From contig JSYX01000054.1 in the NCBI GenBank assembly GCA_000787465.1, positions 31,055-95,054 on the forward strand: a stretch of DNA of 64,000 bases, written 5' to 3'. A program made the position numbers and the translations under genes. The notes under the pieces are model-generated. The model worked only from the letters and a program-made list of their open reading frames with translations. It made no database searches and was not told where the DNA came from. This document shows, in pieces, positions 22,943-34,529 of this stretch (positions are counted from its first letter, which is position 1; every line of letters starts with the position of its first letter). The DNA is from Thermomucor indicae-seudaticae (taxonomy: Eukaryota; Mucoromycota; Mucoromycetes; Mucorales; Lichtheimiaceae).

Positions 22943-23422
22943 CTATGTACAAGAGTTGGTTATGCGGCGTGCGGGGACAAGACTGATTAATGGCAAGTCA
23001 TCATCGTCGGGGAGGTTGTTGTTCTTTTGCATCCATCGTTGTTGTTCTTTTCTTAAACATGCCAGCATGTTCCTCAGATGGACGGTTTCCCGAAGTGGCA
23101 GTTTGTCTTGACGGCGGCGGAGCTTGTCGTGTGTGGTACGAAGAAGTGCAAAGCTTTGTTTCCGGGCAGCTGCGGCAGCGGCGTCGTTATTGCTGGTTGC
23201 TTGTAACAGCCGAGGTCGTGATCGAACGTCGACAGCTCGGTGACTAGTGCCATTTATTTGGGCGTTGTCGTCGTCATGCAATAGCGTCTTGCCATATTTC
23301 TGTTGAACCCAGCCAAGGACAATATCACATAGAACGCGCAAATTTGATGTTTTAGACGGAATCGTCAATGATGACGGATAACGGTAAACAACCAGACGTG
23401 AGGAGGTATCATGCGATGCCAT
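22943..23422 (-). CDS. Hypothetical basic protein
   Basis: A single-exon frame of 159 residues from ATG at 23422. N-terminus 'SSRLVVYRYPSSLTIPSKTS' leads to a hydrophobic-aromatic helix 'VLCDIVLGWVQQKYGKTLL', then an Asp/Asn-rich linker, an Ala run and an Arg/Lys/Gln-rich helix. A TATAAATA element sits 76 bases upstream, which favours a real gene. No family is recognised. The C-terminal 15 residues could be altered by an unseen intron. Confidence 0.45.
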   Translation of the reverse strand: MASHDTSSRLVVYRYPSSLTIPSKTSNLRVLCDIVLGWVQQKYGKTLLHDDDNAQINGTSHRAVDVRSRPRLLQATSNNDAAAAAARKQSFALLRTTHDKLRRRQDKLPLRETVHLRNMLACLRKEQQRWMQKNNNLPDDDDLPLISLVPARRITNSCT

Positions 23423-23497
23423 TAGATACGAAAATGGGAGGAATTGGAAAAAGTGAGAGAGAAGGCAAAAAAGCGATTTCTGTTTTTGAGAGAAGGA

Positions 23498-23505
23498 TAT
23501 TTATA
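23498..23505 (-). promoter_or_regulatory. Candidate TATA box of the hypothetical gene ending at 22943
   Basis: TATAAATA on the minus strand, 76 bases upstream of the start codon at 23422. Confidence 0.4.
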
Positions 23506-24262
23506 GCTCTCGCCCTCTTTTGACAAGACAGAGACACACACACGCACGCAGCCTCTCTTTTTCTTCAGGGCATTCTGGACAAGTTGACCAAGTTACAGGA
23601 ACGAGTCCAGACACATGCCGAAAAAGGGAAGCTGCCAATTATCGCAGCTTTCTCGACTAAAATTTCTGGATCGTCGTTTATGGATGCTGGAACTTTTTGC
23701 AGTATAATCAAATCAGACGCTGCTCATACATAATTTCGGGCAATATGTAACTGGGCATGGGTGCATGGCGGTACAATTCAGTTTCCTCCAAGAAAAATCG
23801 TTTAAGCATTGGATTCTCTGACCCAGATCCGCTTTCACAGGAGTGGATAAAGCGGCGCCCGTGCGTCCTCCGGTATTGCACAATGAAATAGTTTTGCCTT
23901 AAGAAACTCGTCGTAATGTACAGTGTCCACGCGATAGAATGATCTCTTGGCAACAGAGAAAACTGTGTGTTTGTTATAATGAAAATATCGCCAGCTTTTC
24001 TCTCCCTACCCGCTACGAGGAATGTCATTGTCACATATCGAGTATTGGTGTATAGCGCGGCCACTGATAGTCAGTACACTACACTGACCACGTCACTAGC
24101 GTTACTTATAGGTGAAGCTTGGCAAAACACATAAATCCAGACTTTGTCCATTGCATTACGCAAGCTAATTTCTAAGTTTCGTTTGATATCATAAACGTTA
24201 AAGTACGGGAGAATAAAGCAAATGATGATCTACCGAGCGATTTTTCTATCCTTGTTTTCTTC
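23506..24262. other. Intergenic region
   Basis: Upstream region of ATS1 and of the divergent hypothetical gene. A short plus-strand stretch near 23570-23660 translates to 'ILDKLTKLQERVQTHAEKGK', which looks like a coding fragment, but it has no supported start or continuation. Confidence 0.3.
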
Positions 24263-25258
24263 ATGACGATATTATTTGCATTTGGTTCGAACGGCAGTGG
24301 TCAACTAGGCGTGGGTCATAAAGAAGACGTGAGAGAACCGCAACGTTGTATTGGAATTCCCGAGGACGATCCGATCGTGAAAGTGCAAGGTGGCGGCAAT
24401 CACGCGGTGGCTCTGACTCAGAGTGCAAGAATTTACATTGCTGGCGACGATGGTAGCGGGATGGAAGGCAGCACGACGTTCGTTCCTCTACCGGGTCAAT
24501 GGCGCGATTTTGCGTGTGGCTGGTCATTTACGATTCTTGTTAGTCAAGAAGGGCGTGTTTACGGATTTGGCTCAGGGCGATTTGGAGAATTAGCTGGACC
24601 AACTCGGACACGAGAGCCTGTGGAAATCGAAGTGGAAGGTGCCGATGCCATTACAACGGTCGCATGTGGATGGCGACATGTGGTCGCGATAGATCAGCAA
24701 GGACGCGTGTTTGGCTGGGGCTGGAGCCGCCACGGACAGCTACTTCACCAAAGCGACGATGAGAAGAAAGTCATTCAAAACCCGCGAATGATTCCTATGC
24801 CACAGCGGATCGTACAGGTTGCATGTGGACACGTTTTTACTTTGCTCAGAGGCTTGGATGGAACCTTGTATGGGTTCGGATCCAACAAGTACAAGCAGCT
24901 GGATGATTTAGGGTTGTCGACGAAGGCTTCCTGGATATCGACAGGATGGCACCATGTTGCTGTTGCTGTTGCGTCTTCTGACGGTAGTACTTTAAAGTGC
25001 TGGGGTCGCAATGACCACGGACAAACCGGTCAAGGTCAGCCTTTGCAAGGACCAGTGGATCAATTCGTATGTGGCTCGGAGCATGTGCTAGCACTGCAGG
25101 ATAACAAGGTGTTTGCGTGGGGATGGAATGAGCACGGCAACTGTGCTTCAAATCAAAAGTCTGTCTTTACGCCATTTGAGGTGCCATTACCCAAAGGAAC
25201 AGTGGCTGTTATCGGTGCAGGTTGCGCCACTTCATGGATCGGTCTTGAACACACATAA
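24263..25258 (+). CDS. ATS1: RCC1-repeat protein Ats1/Kti13
   Basis: An intronless frame of 331 residues, close to the 333 of yeast Ats1/Kti13. It is a full single RCC1 propeller: the start 'FAFGSNGSGQLGVGHKEDV' matches the Ats1 opening; further blades are 'GFGSGRFGELAGPTRTRE', 'FGWGWSRHGQLLHQ', 'YGFGSNKYKQLDDLG', 'CWGRNDHGQTGQGQ' and 'FAWGWNEHGNC'. In yeast, Kti13 binds Kti11/Dph3 and supports both Elongator-dependent wobble-uridine modification and diphthamide synthesis in the cytosol. The absence of other domains separates it from larger RCC1 proteins. It is convergent with the SAPS gene, whose stop is about 200 bases away. Confidence 0.8.
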   Translation: MTILFAFGSNGSGQLGVGHKEDVREPQRCIGIPEDDPIVKVQGGGNHAVALTQSARIYIAGDDGSGMEGSTTFVPLPGQWRDFACGWSFTILVSQEGRVYGFGSGRFGELAGPTRTREPVEIEVEGADAITTVACGWRHVVAIDQQGRVFGWGWSRHGQLLHQSDDEKKVIQNPRMIPMPQRIVQVACGHVFTLLRGLDGTLYGFGSNKYKQLDDLGLSTKASWISTGWHHVAVAVASSDGSTLKCWGRNDHGQTGQGQPLQGPVDQFVCGSEHVLALQDNKVFAWGWNEHGNCASNQKSVFTPFEVPLPKGTVAVIGAGCATSWIGLEHT

Positions 25259-25462
25259 AGACAAATGGTATTCTACTGTATTCAAAGACGAGTCCGGATA
25301 GATAATAGACGCGGTTGCCCAACACCATTGCTCGGAAAATCATTCAACTAGGGCATCAAGCCGATCGTTATCAAAATGGGCGAACACTGTATTTACAAAA
25401 AAAGTAGTTATATCATATTAACATACATTGTACAAGAAACAAGTGGAGTAATATCGTGGGGA

Positions 25463-28215
25463 TTATCCTTCACAGGCTGCAATGAAATCCGGAGGTGGAT
25501 TCCTTTTCTTTTTCTTTTTCTTCTTCGTCTTCTTTGAGCTACTTGAAGGTTCTGGTGTCAAACTCTCAAAGACTAGGAAATCCCCGCCAGCGAGCATGTT
25601 TGTCGTTGGAGATGACGGTCGAGAATCACTCTCTGACGAGTAGCAGCTCTCTTCACCAGAAGAAGAATGAATAGAGTTACGTCGGGATTGGTGATTGCTT
25701 TGATATCCAGGTTCATCCGTCCTATCCGTATCGTCAAATCCTAAACAATGAGCGACTAAATGCCCACCGCCCGCTTTAGCATTATGCCAGTAACGCTAAG
25801 CATGATTGATGTGTTACGTACAGTCGCTTCCCAGATCGATGCCAGACATATCATCCGCACTGTCCGCTGCACCGCCCATTAATGGCAACGTAGCGCTGTT
25901 GTAGGAAGAAAACATGATGGAAGGCCTCAATGGTGGGATAGGACCTAAATGGGGTGCCGGTCGTGCGCACGATTCCAAGTTCCAAGGATACTTAGTTTCT
26001 GTCTGCGCGAGCGTATCCGCTCTGAGGGAGATTTTTGGTTCAGAATGCCTGCCACGTGCACGAATAAATCGTATTCAACATTTTACCTCAAAGTCGGCAA
26101 AAACTCTTGGAACCGTGGATGTGAAGACATAATACGATGCACAAGACCAGAGTTATCAGCATCAGACATTAGCCTTAAATGATTGAGCATCAAGAGGATA
26201 AAGCCGCGAATGTCTTTGAAGGCCTGTGAGTATTCTCAAGTCACAACCGCAGTTGCCCCTTCAGAAGCTGGTACGTTACCTGTAAGTTCTGACTTGTTCT
26301 CGTAGACATCGATCATTCGCGTCACCAATTTCTGCTTCCGGAGCAAGACTGTCAGCGACGGCTCATAATTGATGTTCAGCATGCAGACAAATATCCGATA
26401 AAATAATGTATGATAGATACTGCTCGATCTGTTCTCCATACGGGTTAACTGGATGATTTCTTCCAGATAATAACGTATTATGCGTGCTTACGTTTTCTCG
26501 AAGAAGGAATTCACAAGTATGCGCCAAAATACAGGTGGTATCCTGTCGAGCACCCGTACTTTATCTGGTGAATCAGGTAGCGTATGATAGATCACTTCCA
26601 ATAACTCCAAATCTGTTATAGTCAGCGGGCACCTAAAAGCCAAAGGTTACGGGGCCGTCTTTTTACTTGTTGGTACATCCCGGTCTACTCACTGCTTTGT
26701 AGAGTTTGAATTACGTCCTTGGATGACTATTTCGCAAATATCGGGTATATGTTCTGAAAGCAATTGCCGCGTACGGATGCAGACTGAATACAGCGGTCCT
26801 TGGATAGGCTGTAGCGTAGAAGACGCTCTAGTTGGCGGTGAACCACTTTTGAAATATTGTTAGTTACAATCTTAAGCTTTGCTGCCTACAGGCAGACATA
26901 CCAGGTAACAAGCGCCCGCAAAACTCTAATACCTTGATTATGGATTCTGGATGGCCGGGTATTTGCAATATGCTACAAGTCAATAGGGATGAATTATGTC
27001 ACAGTCGTTGCTCCTTTTTAGCAGAATCAAACCTCAACCAGTGTTTTCAGTATATGAGAGCCATCTTCGTTCTGAATCTCCTTAAACAACACTTGACTGC
27101 CGTCAATTTGTGATCCTTCTTCAATTATCCTTAGCAGCAAATCCAATGCCCCTTCTACAAAATCTGGGTGCTCTAATAACATGATTTTCAGCGCTAGCTC
27201 TTTTCTTTGTCGCAAATTCAACATGATTGCACATACGCTTTATGTCAAACGCCGTCAAGAACCATTTTATGAACCCTAATTCAGCAAGACGCGCATGGCA
27301 CTCTTCTCGTTTTTGGCGTGTTTCCGGTTCCGCATCGCGCGGAAAGAGCAAGGCCAACACTGCATCCAGCACTTGCCCATGCCCCACGTACGGCATCATA
27401 TAGTCCATCAACAAGCTCGCGCTATCCTTCATAATAACCAGGTCCAATATCTCCAAGGGATGTCTTCGCACCAGATGCTGAAATATCTTGCCAAAATGGT
27501 TCAAGTTCCCTTGCGAGCGCGGCAGAAACACGTCCAGCAAACGAGTGGCTTTTTTTTTCAGTATAATCAATCAGCAAAGGCATAGAAGAAGAGCGTATAT
27601 CCTGGTAATAATGCAAGTGGAAATTTACCAATCGTCCCAAGTCGCGCATCCTGCACTCGGTAATGGTTTATAGACGTGCCACAAAGTAATTCCATGGCGT
27701 GATATGATCGTTTGACTGCCAAAACATCTTGCACGTCGCGAGTGTGCGCTGCATAACGAACCTTTTCAGCGAGAGATATCGAGCGCAGGTCTATCTCTTG
27801 TGACGACGATGCCTCCTCCAGCCGAGTAATATGGGACATGAAGATATCCATCATGCCTAAATCAGCTTTAGTTAACTAAAACGCGAGGGGGGCGAGCGAG
27901 TTTCTGATAGAGAATGTTACCGTCGAGCAAAAGGACGCTGACTATTTTTGCGTCCATCCGCGGTGAAGAAAGCTGTAATAACTTTTGGATAAGGGAGGCC
28001 GAGGTCGCTTTAAAGTCAGGGTCGTCGTCTACGGTATTATTAGGCTTTTTACTGTTATCGTCTGGAGTCGGCCCTTCGCCATCAGTTGCTGACGATGAGC
28101 CCTCAATCCCAGCAACGCAAACCGAATCTTTCGGACCATTATGGCCTGAATTCAGATCGTGATTCACATCAAGTAATGCGCGTTTCAAAGGTGAGTTTGT
28201 CTCTTCATCGCCCAT
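25463..28215 (-). CDS. SAPS-domain protein (Sit4/PP6 phosphatase-associated subunit)
   Basis: Eleven exons (28215-27921, 27856-27629, 27548-27237, 27163-27033, 26972-26902, 26845-26693, 26632-26492, 26428-26280, 26213-26087, 26021-25822, 25755-25463) encode 699 residues. SAPS features in order: 'VLLLDGMMDIFMSHIT', 'LNHFGKIFQHLVRRHPLEIL' with 'LLMDYMMPYVGHGQVLDAVL', 'FVEGALDLLLRIIEE', and 'FFEKTSSSIYHTLFYRIF', which aligns in spacing with the family's FFEYPWNNFLHNVVYDI. Such subunits bind the Sit4/PP6 catalytic subunit and direct it to substrates. The tail is Ser-rich then Lys-rich (KKTKKKKKKKR). The splice at 26491/26428 was chosen over one leaving an in-frame TAA; all junctions keep frame. 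Confidence 0.75.
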
Positions 28216-29900
28216 TGAACAGAGTGCTGCACAGCAGGGAAAAAAGGCTGGAAAATTTTGAGTTGGAGCGGTTTTCTGGTTTCAAGTCCGAGATGGTTGC
28301 AGAAACCTTCTTTTGCGTTACCGAAGATCCGGATGCATTTTACGACGAAGATCATGCAACATTATTAATCTTCCCCGTGAGGTTCTCCAGAGCGCTCTTC
28401 TCTTGTGAAACGCGTAAAAGACGCATATTTAAATCGAATGCGATTTGGAGCACTGATCGCTTTATCCGAATTACGGCCTGAACCCAGTAATCAACATCGG
28501 GTCGCAAGTTGCGTTTCTGTGGCAACAAATTACGGCTTCCAAGGAACGTTACCGACTTTTTGGAAAACAATATTCCTCTTGACCTAAATGCAAGAAAGGG
28601 GTGGAACTTAAAAGAATATGCTTTTCCTCAAGCATGAACAACAGAATAATCGAACGAATATGTTCGTACTTTTTAAAGCTTAAAGAATTTCCAATTTGAT
28701 CACGACGTGGACATCTTAGCCAAGACCAGGCGGACGAACACGGACTTTTTGGTCTATCTCATGATGCCATCGACCTTGATTGTGAGCTGCTGGATTTTTG
28801 CACGGTTTTGGCGGCCAGAGCGACAGTGGTTTCTTTATCTTGCCAGGCATATGGTGCCGTCGGTAGACTTTGTTTGTGGAGAGACTACAATGATATAGTT
28901 TTCTGAAATAAATCGAGTATTACATATGAATTACTAGTTGGAACAACTACATTGCTGCTGGCATGATTTCATAGAAATTTCACTTGATTGTGCAATTTCT
29001 GAACGGCTGTGGCAAGCGCATCGACAATAAATAGCATGAAGTTTCTCAGTTACTTCTAGTCAGCCGTCCATGTCAACGTTCAGTAATGACGCGATCTCAG
29101 CGAAGCTAATAGAATTAACAGGAAACTACAAAGGTTAGCTAATTTTTCCCTGCAGTGATATCCTTTGTTTCAATTGAAAAGGAACCCGTCATATCAACTG
29201 CGGACTATTGCTTGCATTGCCTACCAGAAAGACCGTGGTTGACCAGTCAAGCTTTATGACGATACATTAATGGTCAAGTCTTCTTCTTCGTCTCCATTTT
29301 CCCAAATCCCGTCTTTTCCAAATCGCCAGTTTTTTCTTCTCGCAATGAAAGCTTATCTAACATTGATATACTTTTCTTTGCCTTGAATTGCATGAAACTG
29401 TGGAAAAGTACTGCTTCCAGAGAGTCAGCAGTACTAATAACAATCGATTCGTGCACTAATTAAACTTTGGGAGTTTCAGAAAACTTGAATCGTCATTGGG
29501 TGATGGGCAGCACATGTAAGCGACAGATACAAGAAGAGAAAGCAAGAAGCGTAAGTAGTGCCTTAAATGTTACAAGCATAAATACAGATCGAGAGTCTTT
29601 GAGCAAGCATAGTGTCAAAGTTGACGAGTGTGTAACGAGTCAATATATGAAAAAAGGGGGCGGAAAAATTTCGGGCCGAGCTCCGAGAGACCATGTCAAA
29701 ATCGATAAAGCAAAACGGAAACACCGAAAAATTTCAAGGAAATGGTGGGAAGAGAAAATAGTGTTAAAAGCAAAGAGGAAGTGCGCAAAGGGAAAAGGAA
29801 AAGGAAAGGGGAAAGGGGAAATGGTCAATTCATAAGAAAAGCATTGGAAATAAATATCGCGGAATGTCGTGCTCAGAATAGTCAAAAATAAGATAGAAAA
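28216..29900. other. Gene-poor region
   Basis: About 1.7 kb with only short frames on both strands. 29467-29835 is a Lys-rich 122-codon frame running into a purine repeat (GGAAAAGGAAA-like, about 29788-29822) and is judged low complexity. No gene is called. Confidence 0.35.
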
Positions 29901-29904
29901 GAAC

Positions 29905-30090
29905 TATCGGGTGGTCGAGTTGGCTAAGACGTTAGTCTTTGAACCCGAGGCTTGGTAGTTCGACTGTCGCAGAGTGCAGGCCTGTGGAGGACAGCTGGTG
30001 GCGTTAGGTGTAAGGAATCAGTTCACTGGTCACCTGCTCCTGGGTCGCTACGCATGTGAGTTCGATTCCCATCCTGCAGAATCATGGCTT
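29905..30090 (+). repeat. tRNA-derived (Pol III promoter-bearing) SINE-like element
   Basis: A box A-like TGGTCGAGTTGG at about 29912 is followed 45 bases on by a box B-like GTTCGACTG, and a second box B-like GAGTTCGATTCCC occurs near 30057. The first 70 bases resemble a degenerate tRNA (loop CTTTGAA), but acceptor and anticodon stems do not pair, so it is not a working tRNA. A tail GCTTAAAAAAGG follows. A tRNA-derived short interspersed element or pseudo-tRNA is the best reading. Confidence 0.35.
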
Positions 30091-30988
30091 TTGCTTAAAA
30101 AAGGATAGTGCCAGCGATTGACTTACGCGACTGCGCCTTTGGTCCTTTCTCTAGGATATAGGAATGTACTTCAAAAGGTTGAACAGCGCACAAAGATGTG
30201 AAACCAGATGGATAGTGGACTCTGTCAAGACCAAGTCCTTGTTATCTTGGACAAATTGGCAAGTGGTTGCAAAACCAAGCGCGCAAAGGCAAGTATCTTT
30301 TCAAGAGTGTGGAGAAGACCTGAAGGCAGTCCTTTCTGCAAATGAACGAAGCCGCCGCAGTCAGTAGCAAGGTGAAACCCAAGCCCAACACCAGCAGTAG
30401 CAGACAAGACCGAAGCAAAAACCTGTTTCTAGTGAGAAAGGAATCATAATGAGGCATATATTTGACCCGTTGCCGCAAAGACACTGAGTGTCAGCAGCAG
30501 GAAACGAAAACATTTGACAAAGTGGTAGACGCAACGTGGAAATGCGGGATAATTCGTCTCTCCTGATCACTAAGGAATTCTGCGGTTTCCAGAGCACCGA
30601 AGAATGATGTCTCGCCAAGGTTTTATTCGGACTATCGACGTTTCAACGGCATCACGACAAGGATCGCACATCGTTTGCCCATAATTGGTGACACGCTACG
30701 CAGTCCGCACAAAACGCAATTTTTCTTGACCTTACCTCCAGCTGGCCGAAGATTTAACTGGACAATGAGAGTAAGTAAAAAATACCATTTATCTGCCGGA
30801 AAGGCCTCTATAAGATTACAACGGAATAAAACGTAACCACTATATCGTATTGCCCAAAGTATTTTTTGCTTTTACAGTTATTTCTATCGCGCACCCACGA
30901 TAAAAAGCTTCGTAATTGTCACTATTGGTAATACTTTCGGTTCCTTGCGGTAGGTAATGTTGTCTTCTTCTTTGGAAAATCGATAATA
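30091..30988. other. Intergenic region, nothing recognised
   Basis: Short frames only, on both strands, without motif or splice support. Confidence 0.35.
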
Positions 30989-31088
30989 CACCATGGGAAA
31001 TAAAACGAAATACGTATGTGACAAAGAAGAAAATCAATATGCGAGAAAGTACATTTTCGCGTTTTTTTTTATGATTTTTCCCATGGTG
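30989..31088. mobile_element. MITE-like element with 12-bp terminal inverted repeats
   Basis: Exactly 100 bases bounded by CACCATGGGAAA and its perfect reverse complement TTTCCCATGGTG. Both sides are flanked by ATA, as a target-site duplication would be. The interior is AT-rich and non-coding. Size and structure fit a miniature inverted-repeat transposable element, but with a single copy in the window this is tentative. Confidence 0.35.
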
Positions 31089-31314
31089 ATAAATCAGGAA
31101 ATGGAATCCTTGAAAACCATGATTAGAAGTTGAATACGAAAACGATGATAGAACACAAGCAGATTGTGATAAGCACAGTGACTGAAAGATATCCATCAAC
31201 TAGTCAAGAACCACAGGCATGTTGGGATCTATTTGTCGGAGTGACGGTCGCTTTCGGCGGCTGCATTTGCCCCTTTTCAGGCAGTGGACGAAGCGGGGAT
31301 TCGTCCTCCGGAAA

Positions 31315-34300
31315 ATGGATGCTGTTGGCAGCAATCGGCCGAATGAAGCAAACTTGATCGACAAGAACAATGATAAGCAATTGCCGTCCGTTCAAAACTC
31401 TCCGGAAGAAGGAAAAGACAGCTCTAGTACATCGCATGACGAAACGCCAAACAAGGAACTTTCTGCACTTGCCGAACTCGACTTGTTCCTACAGACGTCC
31501 ACAGAGGAAGTACGTCAAATATGTCATCGTTACATGAATGTCAGCTCCAACTTGCGGGTTTGCCTTAGGAGAGTAGCGAAATAGCATTGCAAAGCAGTCG
31601 GGCTGATGACGTTGACGATCTTGATTTCAACACTATCACGTTGGATGAAGTCGACGGTAAGAGTACGGGTACCCGTGCCCGAAACGCCCATTGTTTATGT
31701 AAAAAGCGATACGTAGACCGGATATCGGCTTTCCAGGAGGACGAATTTGTGCGTCAGGCGTTAGAAAGTGGGATGGATCTAAGAGAATACGCTCGAAAGA
31801 TTGAACAGGAGCGCCAAAATGTTCAAAAGGAATTGGAGTTCGATTGTAATTGTTGCAGAGAAATTAACAAACTGTGAGCAAGAATCTTATTCTGGCTTTT
31901 AGATGCTCGGCAGATACGAAACTTTGTCGATTTACACTCTGAATTCGAGGTAAGCCAGGTTAACAATGACGCACGAAAGCAATGGACGTAAAGTAAAAGA
32001 GGATTATAGGCTTGCGACGAAGTACTCGGACGAATGGAGGAGCTTTTGAACGTCTTCCAGAGTGACCTGGGAAACATAAGCGGGGAAATTAGGACTCTGC
32101 AGGAGCGTTCTTCACGGATGAGCGTTCGGTTGAAGAATCGTAAGGTAAGTTAAGTTAGAACCGATGCTGTTAATGAATTGCCACCAATTCTCTTTACTGC
32201 CTATCGCTTCGGAAAGGCTGTTGAAACAAAATTGTCAAAAGCACTTCGTGGGATGGTTATTCCGCCTGAAGGCATCAAGTGAGTAAAGCTGGACGACATT
32301 TCGCGTATGAAAAAGGAATAATAACTGAAATGGTCTAGGAAAATCACAGAGGGGGAAATAGACGAAGTGTGGCTGCAATATCTCTTGGGTATCAATCAGC
32401 AGATGAGGTTTGTCAAGGCAAATCAGAACAAACCGATAAAGGCACTACGAAACATTGGGCCTGAGCTGGAGAAATTGCGGCTCAAAGCATCTTCAACCAT
32501 CCGCGACTTTTTCATCGATAAAATCAACGCCCTCCTTGTTCCCAATACAAATGTGCAAATAATGCAGCAATCCGTGTTCCTTAAATACAAGGAGCTCCAC
32601 CAGTTTGTTATGGAACGGCATCGGGATGCTGCTACGGAGATTCGTCAGACTTACATAAATGCACTAAAATGGTATTTCCACAACCATTTCGAGCGATATA
32701 GTAAAGGATTGTCGAAACTCCAGGTACGGAAGCTATGCCCTGTCCGTTCTTTCTCAAAGTTAACAATTGACTGCAAAGACCATAACCGCAGATAAATCTG
32801 ATCTGATTGGTGTTGAAGAACACGGACGCAAAGGTGACATGTGGGAGTAGAATATTCAGTTTCACTGTTCATTAACATCCGCTTTAGGACTTTTTAGCGG
32901 AAAGATGACACTGAAAGACAAGAGCAATGTGTTCGCGCTCGGCGATAGGATCGATGTTTTGCGTATGTATGATCAAGGTGTCATTTTGGTCCATGTTGCG
33001 GAAGATAAAGATCAGGTATTGTGCCATTTGCTATTATAACAAGGGAAAAACACTTACTTTCATGGGTGAATAGAAATATCAATTTGAGCAGCTTTTCCGA
33101 AGCTTTAACCTAACTTTAATCGACAATGCGAGCTCAGAATACCTTTTCATATATGAATTCTTTTCTACTCGAGATACCAAAAAGTCTGCCGATATCGCCA
33201 AAGACATATTTCAGCAAATATTTGAACCGACCGAAAAAGTGGGCTTGGTAAGTTTAAGGTGTAGAGCAGATCTGAAGGCTCTCGGTCATTTATATCCTGC
33301 TTAGGCTTTCACTACATCATATATTGAAAATTCTTACGACGCCGTGGGGATTTTACTTTGCATACGAATCAACACACAACTTGCCTTTGAGCTTCAACGG
33401 AGGCGTGTCCCAGCCCTAGAAGGTTATACCAATTCAACGAACATGGCGTTATGGCCGAGATTCCAGCATGTCATGTCGCTTCATATCGAGAGCCTAAAGA
33501 GGATGACTACCAATAAATCCGCTATTAACGCAGTAAAAGATATTCATCCGCACTATGTAAGCAGTGTTTGAACGGCTGCCGTCTTTGTCTTGCTTATCGA
33601 GGCATGTCAGGTAACTAGGCGCTATGCCGAGTTTGCGACTTCGTTATTGGTTTTGAACGAAGGATATGACGATGCAATCTTGATAAATAGGTAAGGATGA
33701 TATTTACATATGAGGAATGAGATAGGGTCTTGACAAAAACTGCTTATGAAACGCAGTGTTCAAAAAATGCGCAACGAGTTTGAAGGTCTGTTGGCGCGGA
33801 TGGCAAACGAATTTACTGAACCCGCCCGGCGGATTGCTTTTCTGATTAATAACTACGACGTGATAGCGTCCGTATTTCAGGTAAACTTGTACAGCAACGA
33901 AATGTGTATAGCATGGATTCTGAGCTAATATGGCCAATGTCGTCTAGGAAGCACGTAGCCGGGCATTAGAGGGTGAGCTGGACCATGTCCGGCAGTTACT
34001 TGCTATACACACGAGCGCATTTGTCGACGAACAACTGATGCCATACTTTGGTTCCATGGTCACCTGCGTCAAGAAATTTGAACAAGCAAAGGACACTTCT
34101 GATTACGACAAAGGTTTGCTTCGAAACTTGAAAAGGGATATAGTGGATCATTATTAACTGTGTATCGTAGGGGATTTGCAACGAATATGCCATCAGTTCG
34201 CACAGACATGGCGACAGTCCTTGACCTCCATCAACGCATCTGTTATTCAATATTTCTCTAATTTCAAAACAGGCACGACTGTCTTGCATTCTGTACTTGG

Positions 34301-34424
34301 TCAGCTCATTATGTATTATACGAAATTCATAGATATCATGGAGCAACGGGAGGTTGGAGGCATCCAGCCTGTGGGAGTACAGACAGTGATGGTCGAGATT
34401 AAGAAGTTCCGAAGTACATTTTAA
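31315..34424 (+). CDS. VPS52: GARP/EARP complex subunit VPS52
   Basis: Fifteen exons (31315-31509, 31569-31656, 31717-31845, 31903-31949, 32010-32144, 32217-32278, 32339-32723, 32779-32833, 32888-33015, 33074-33247, 33305-33556, 33611-33690, 33757-33880, 33948-34113, 34171-34424) encode 757 residues. Family markers appear in order: 'ITLDEVDDRISAF', 'GMDLREYARKI', 'CDEVLGRMEELLNVFQSDL', 'GEIRTLQERSSRMSVRLKNR', 'DLIGVEEHGRKGLFSGK', 'NMALWPRFQHVMSLHIESL', 'HPHYVTRRYAEF', 'RIAFLINNYDVI', 'QYFSNFKTGTTVLH' and a final VMVEIKKFRSTF. The protein tethers endosome-derived vesicles at the trans-Golgi. All junctions are GT-AG, 54-72 nt. Intron 2 is 60 nt and in frame, so its retention would not break the protein. 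The start is the first ATG in the exon-1 frame. Confidence 0.92.
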
Positions 34425-34529
34425 CCCCAATCATGTAATACAGCAGTCATAATAAACGGGCATCATAGAGGCAGCAAAGAAAACCTCTCGACACGATATT
34501 TTTTAGACGGTATATACTTTAAAGTAGAG

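Noticed and set aside
26429..26491. In-frame stop making the SAPS gene a pseudogene
   Set aside because: A 63-nt intron with acceptor GAACAG removes the TAA and gives the exact family spacing FFEKTSSSIYH.
29467..29835. 122-codon Lys-rich ORF
   Set aside because: The end is a simple purine repeat and the start has no motif or context; most likely low-complexity sequence.
29905..30090. Functional intron-containing tRNA gene
   Set aside because: Box A and B motifs exist, but acceptor, anticodon and D stems do not pair for either box B choice.
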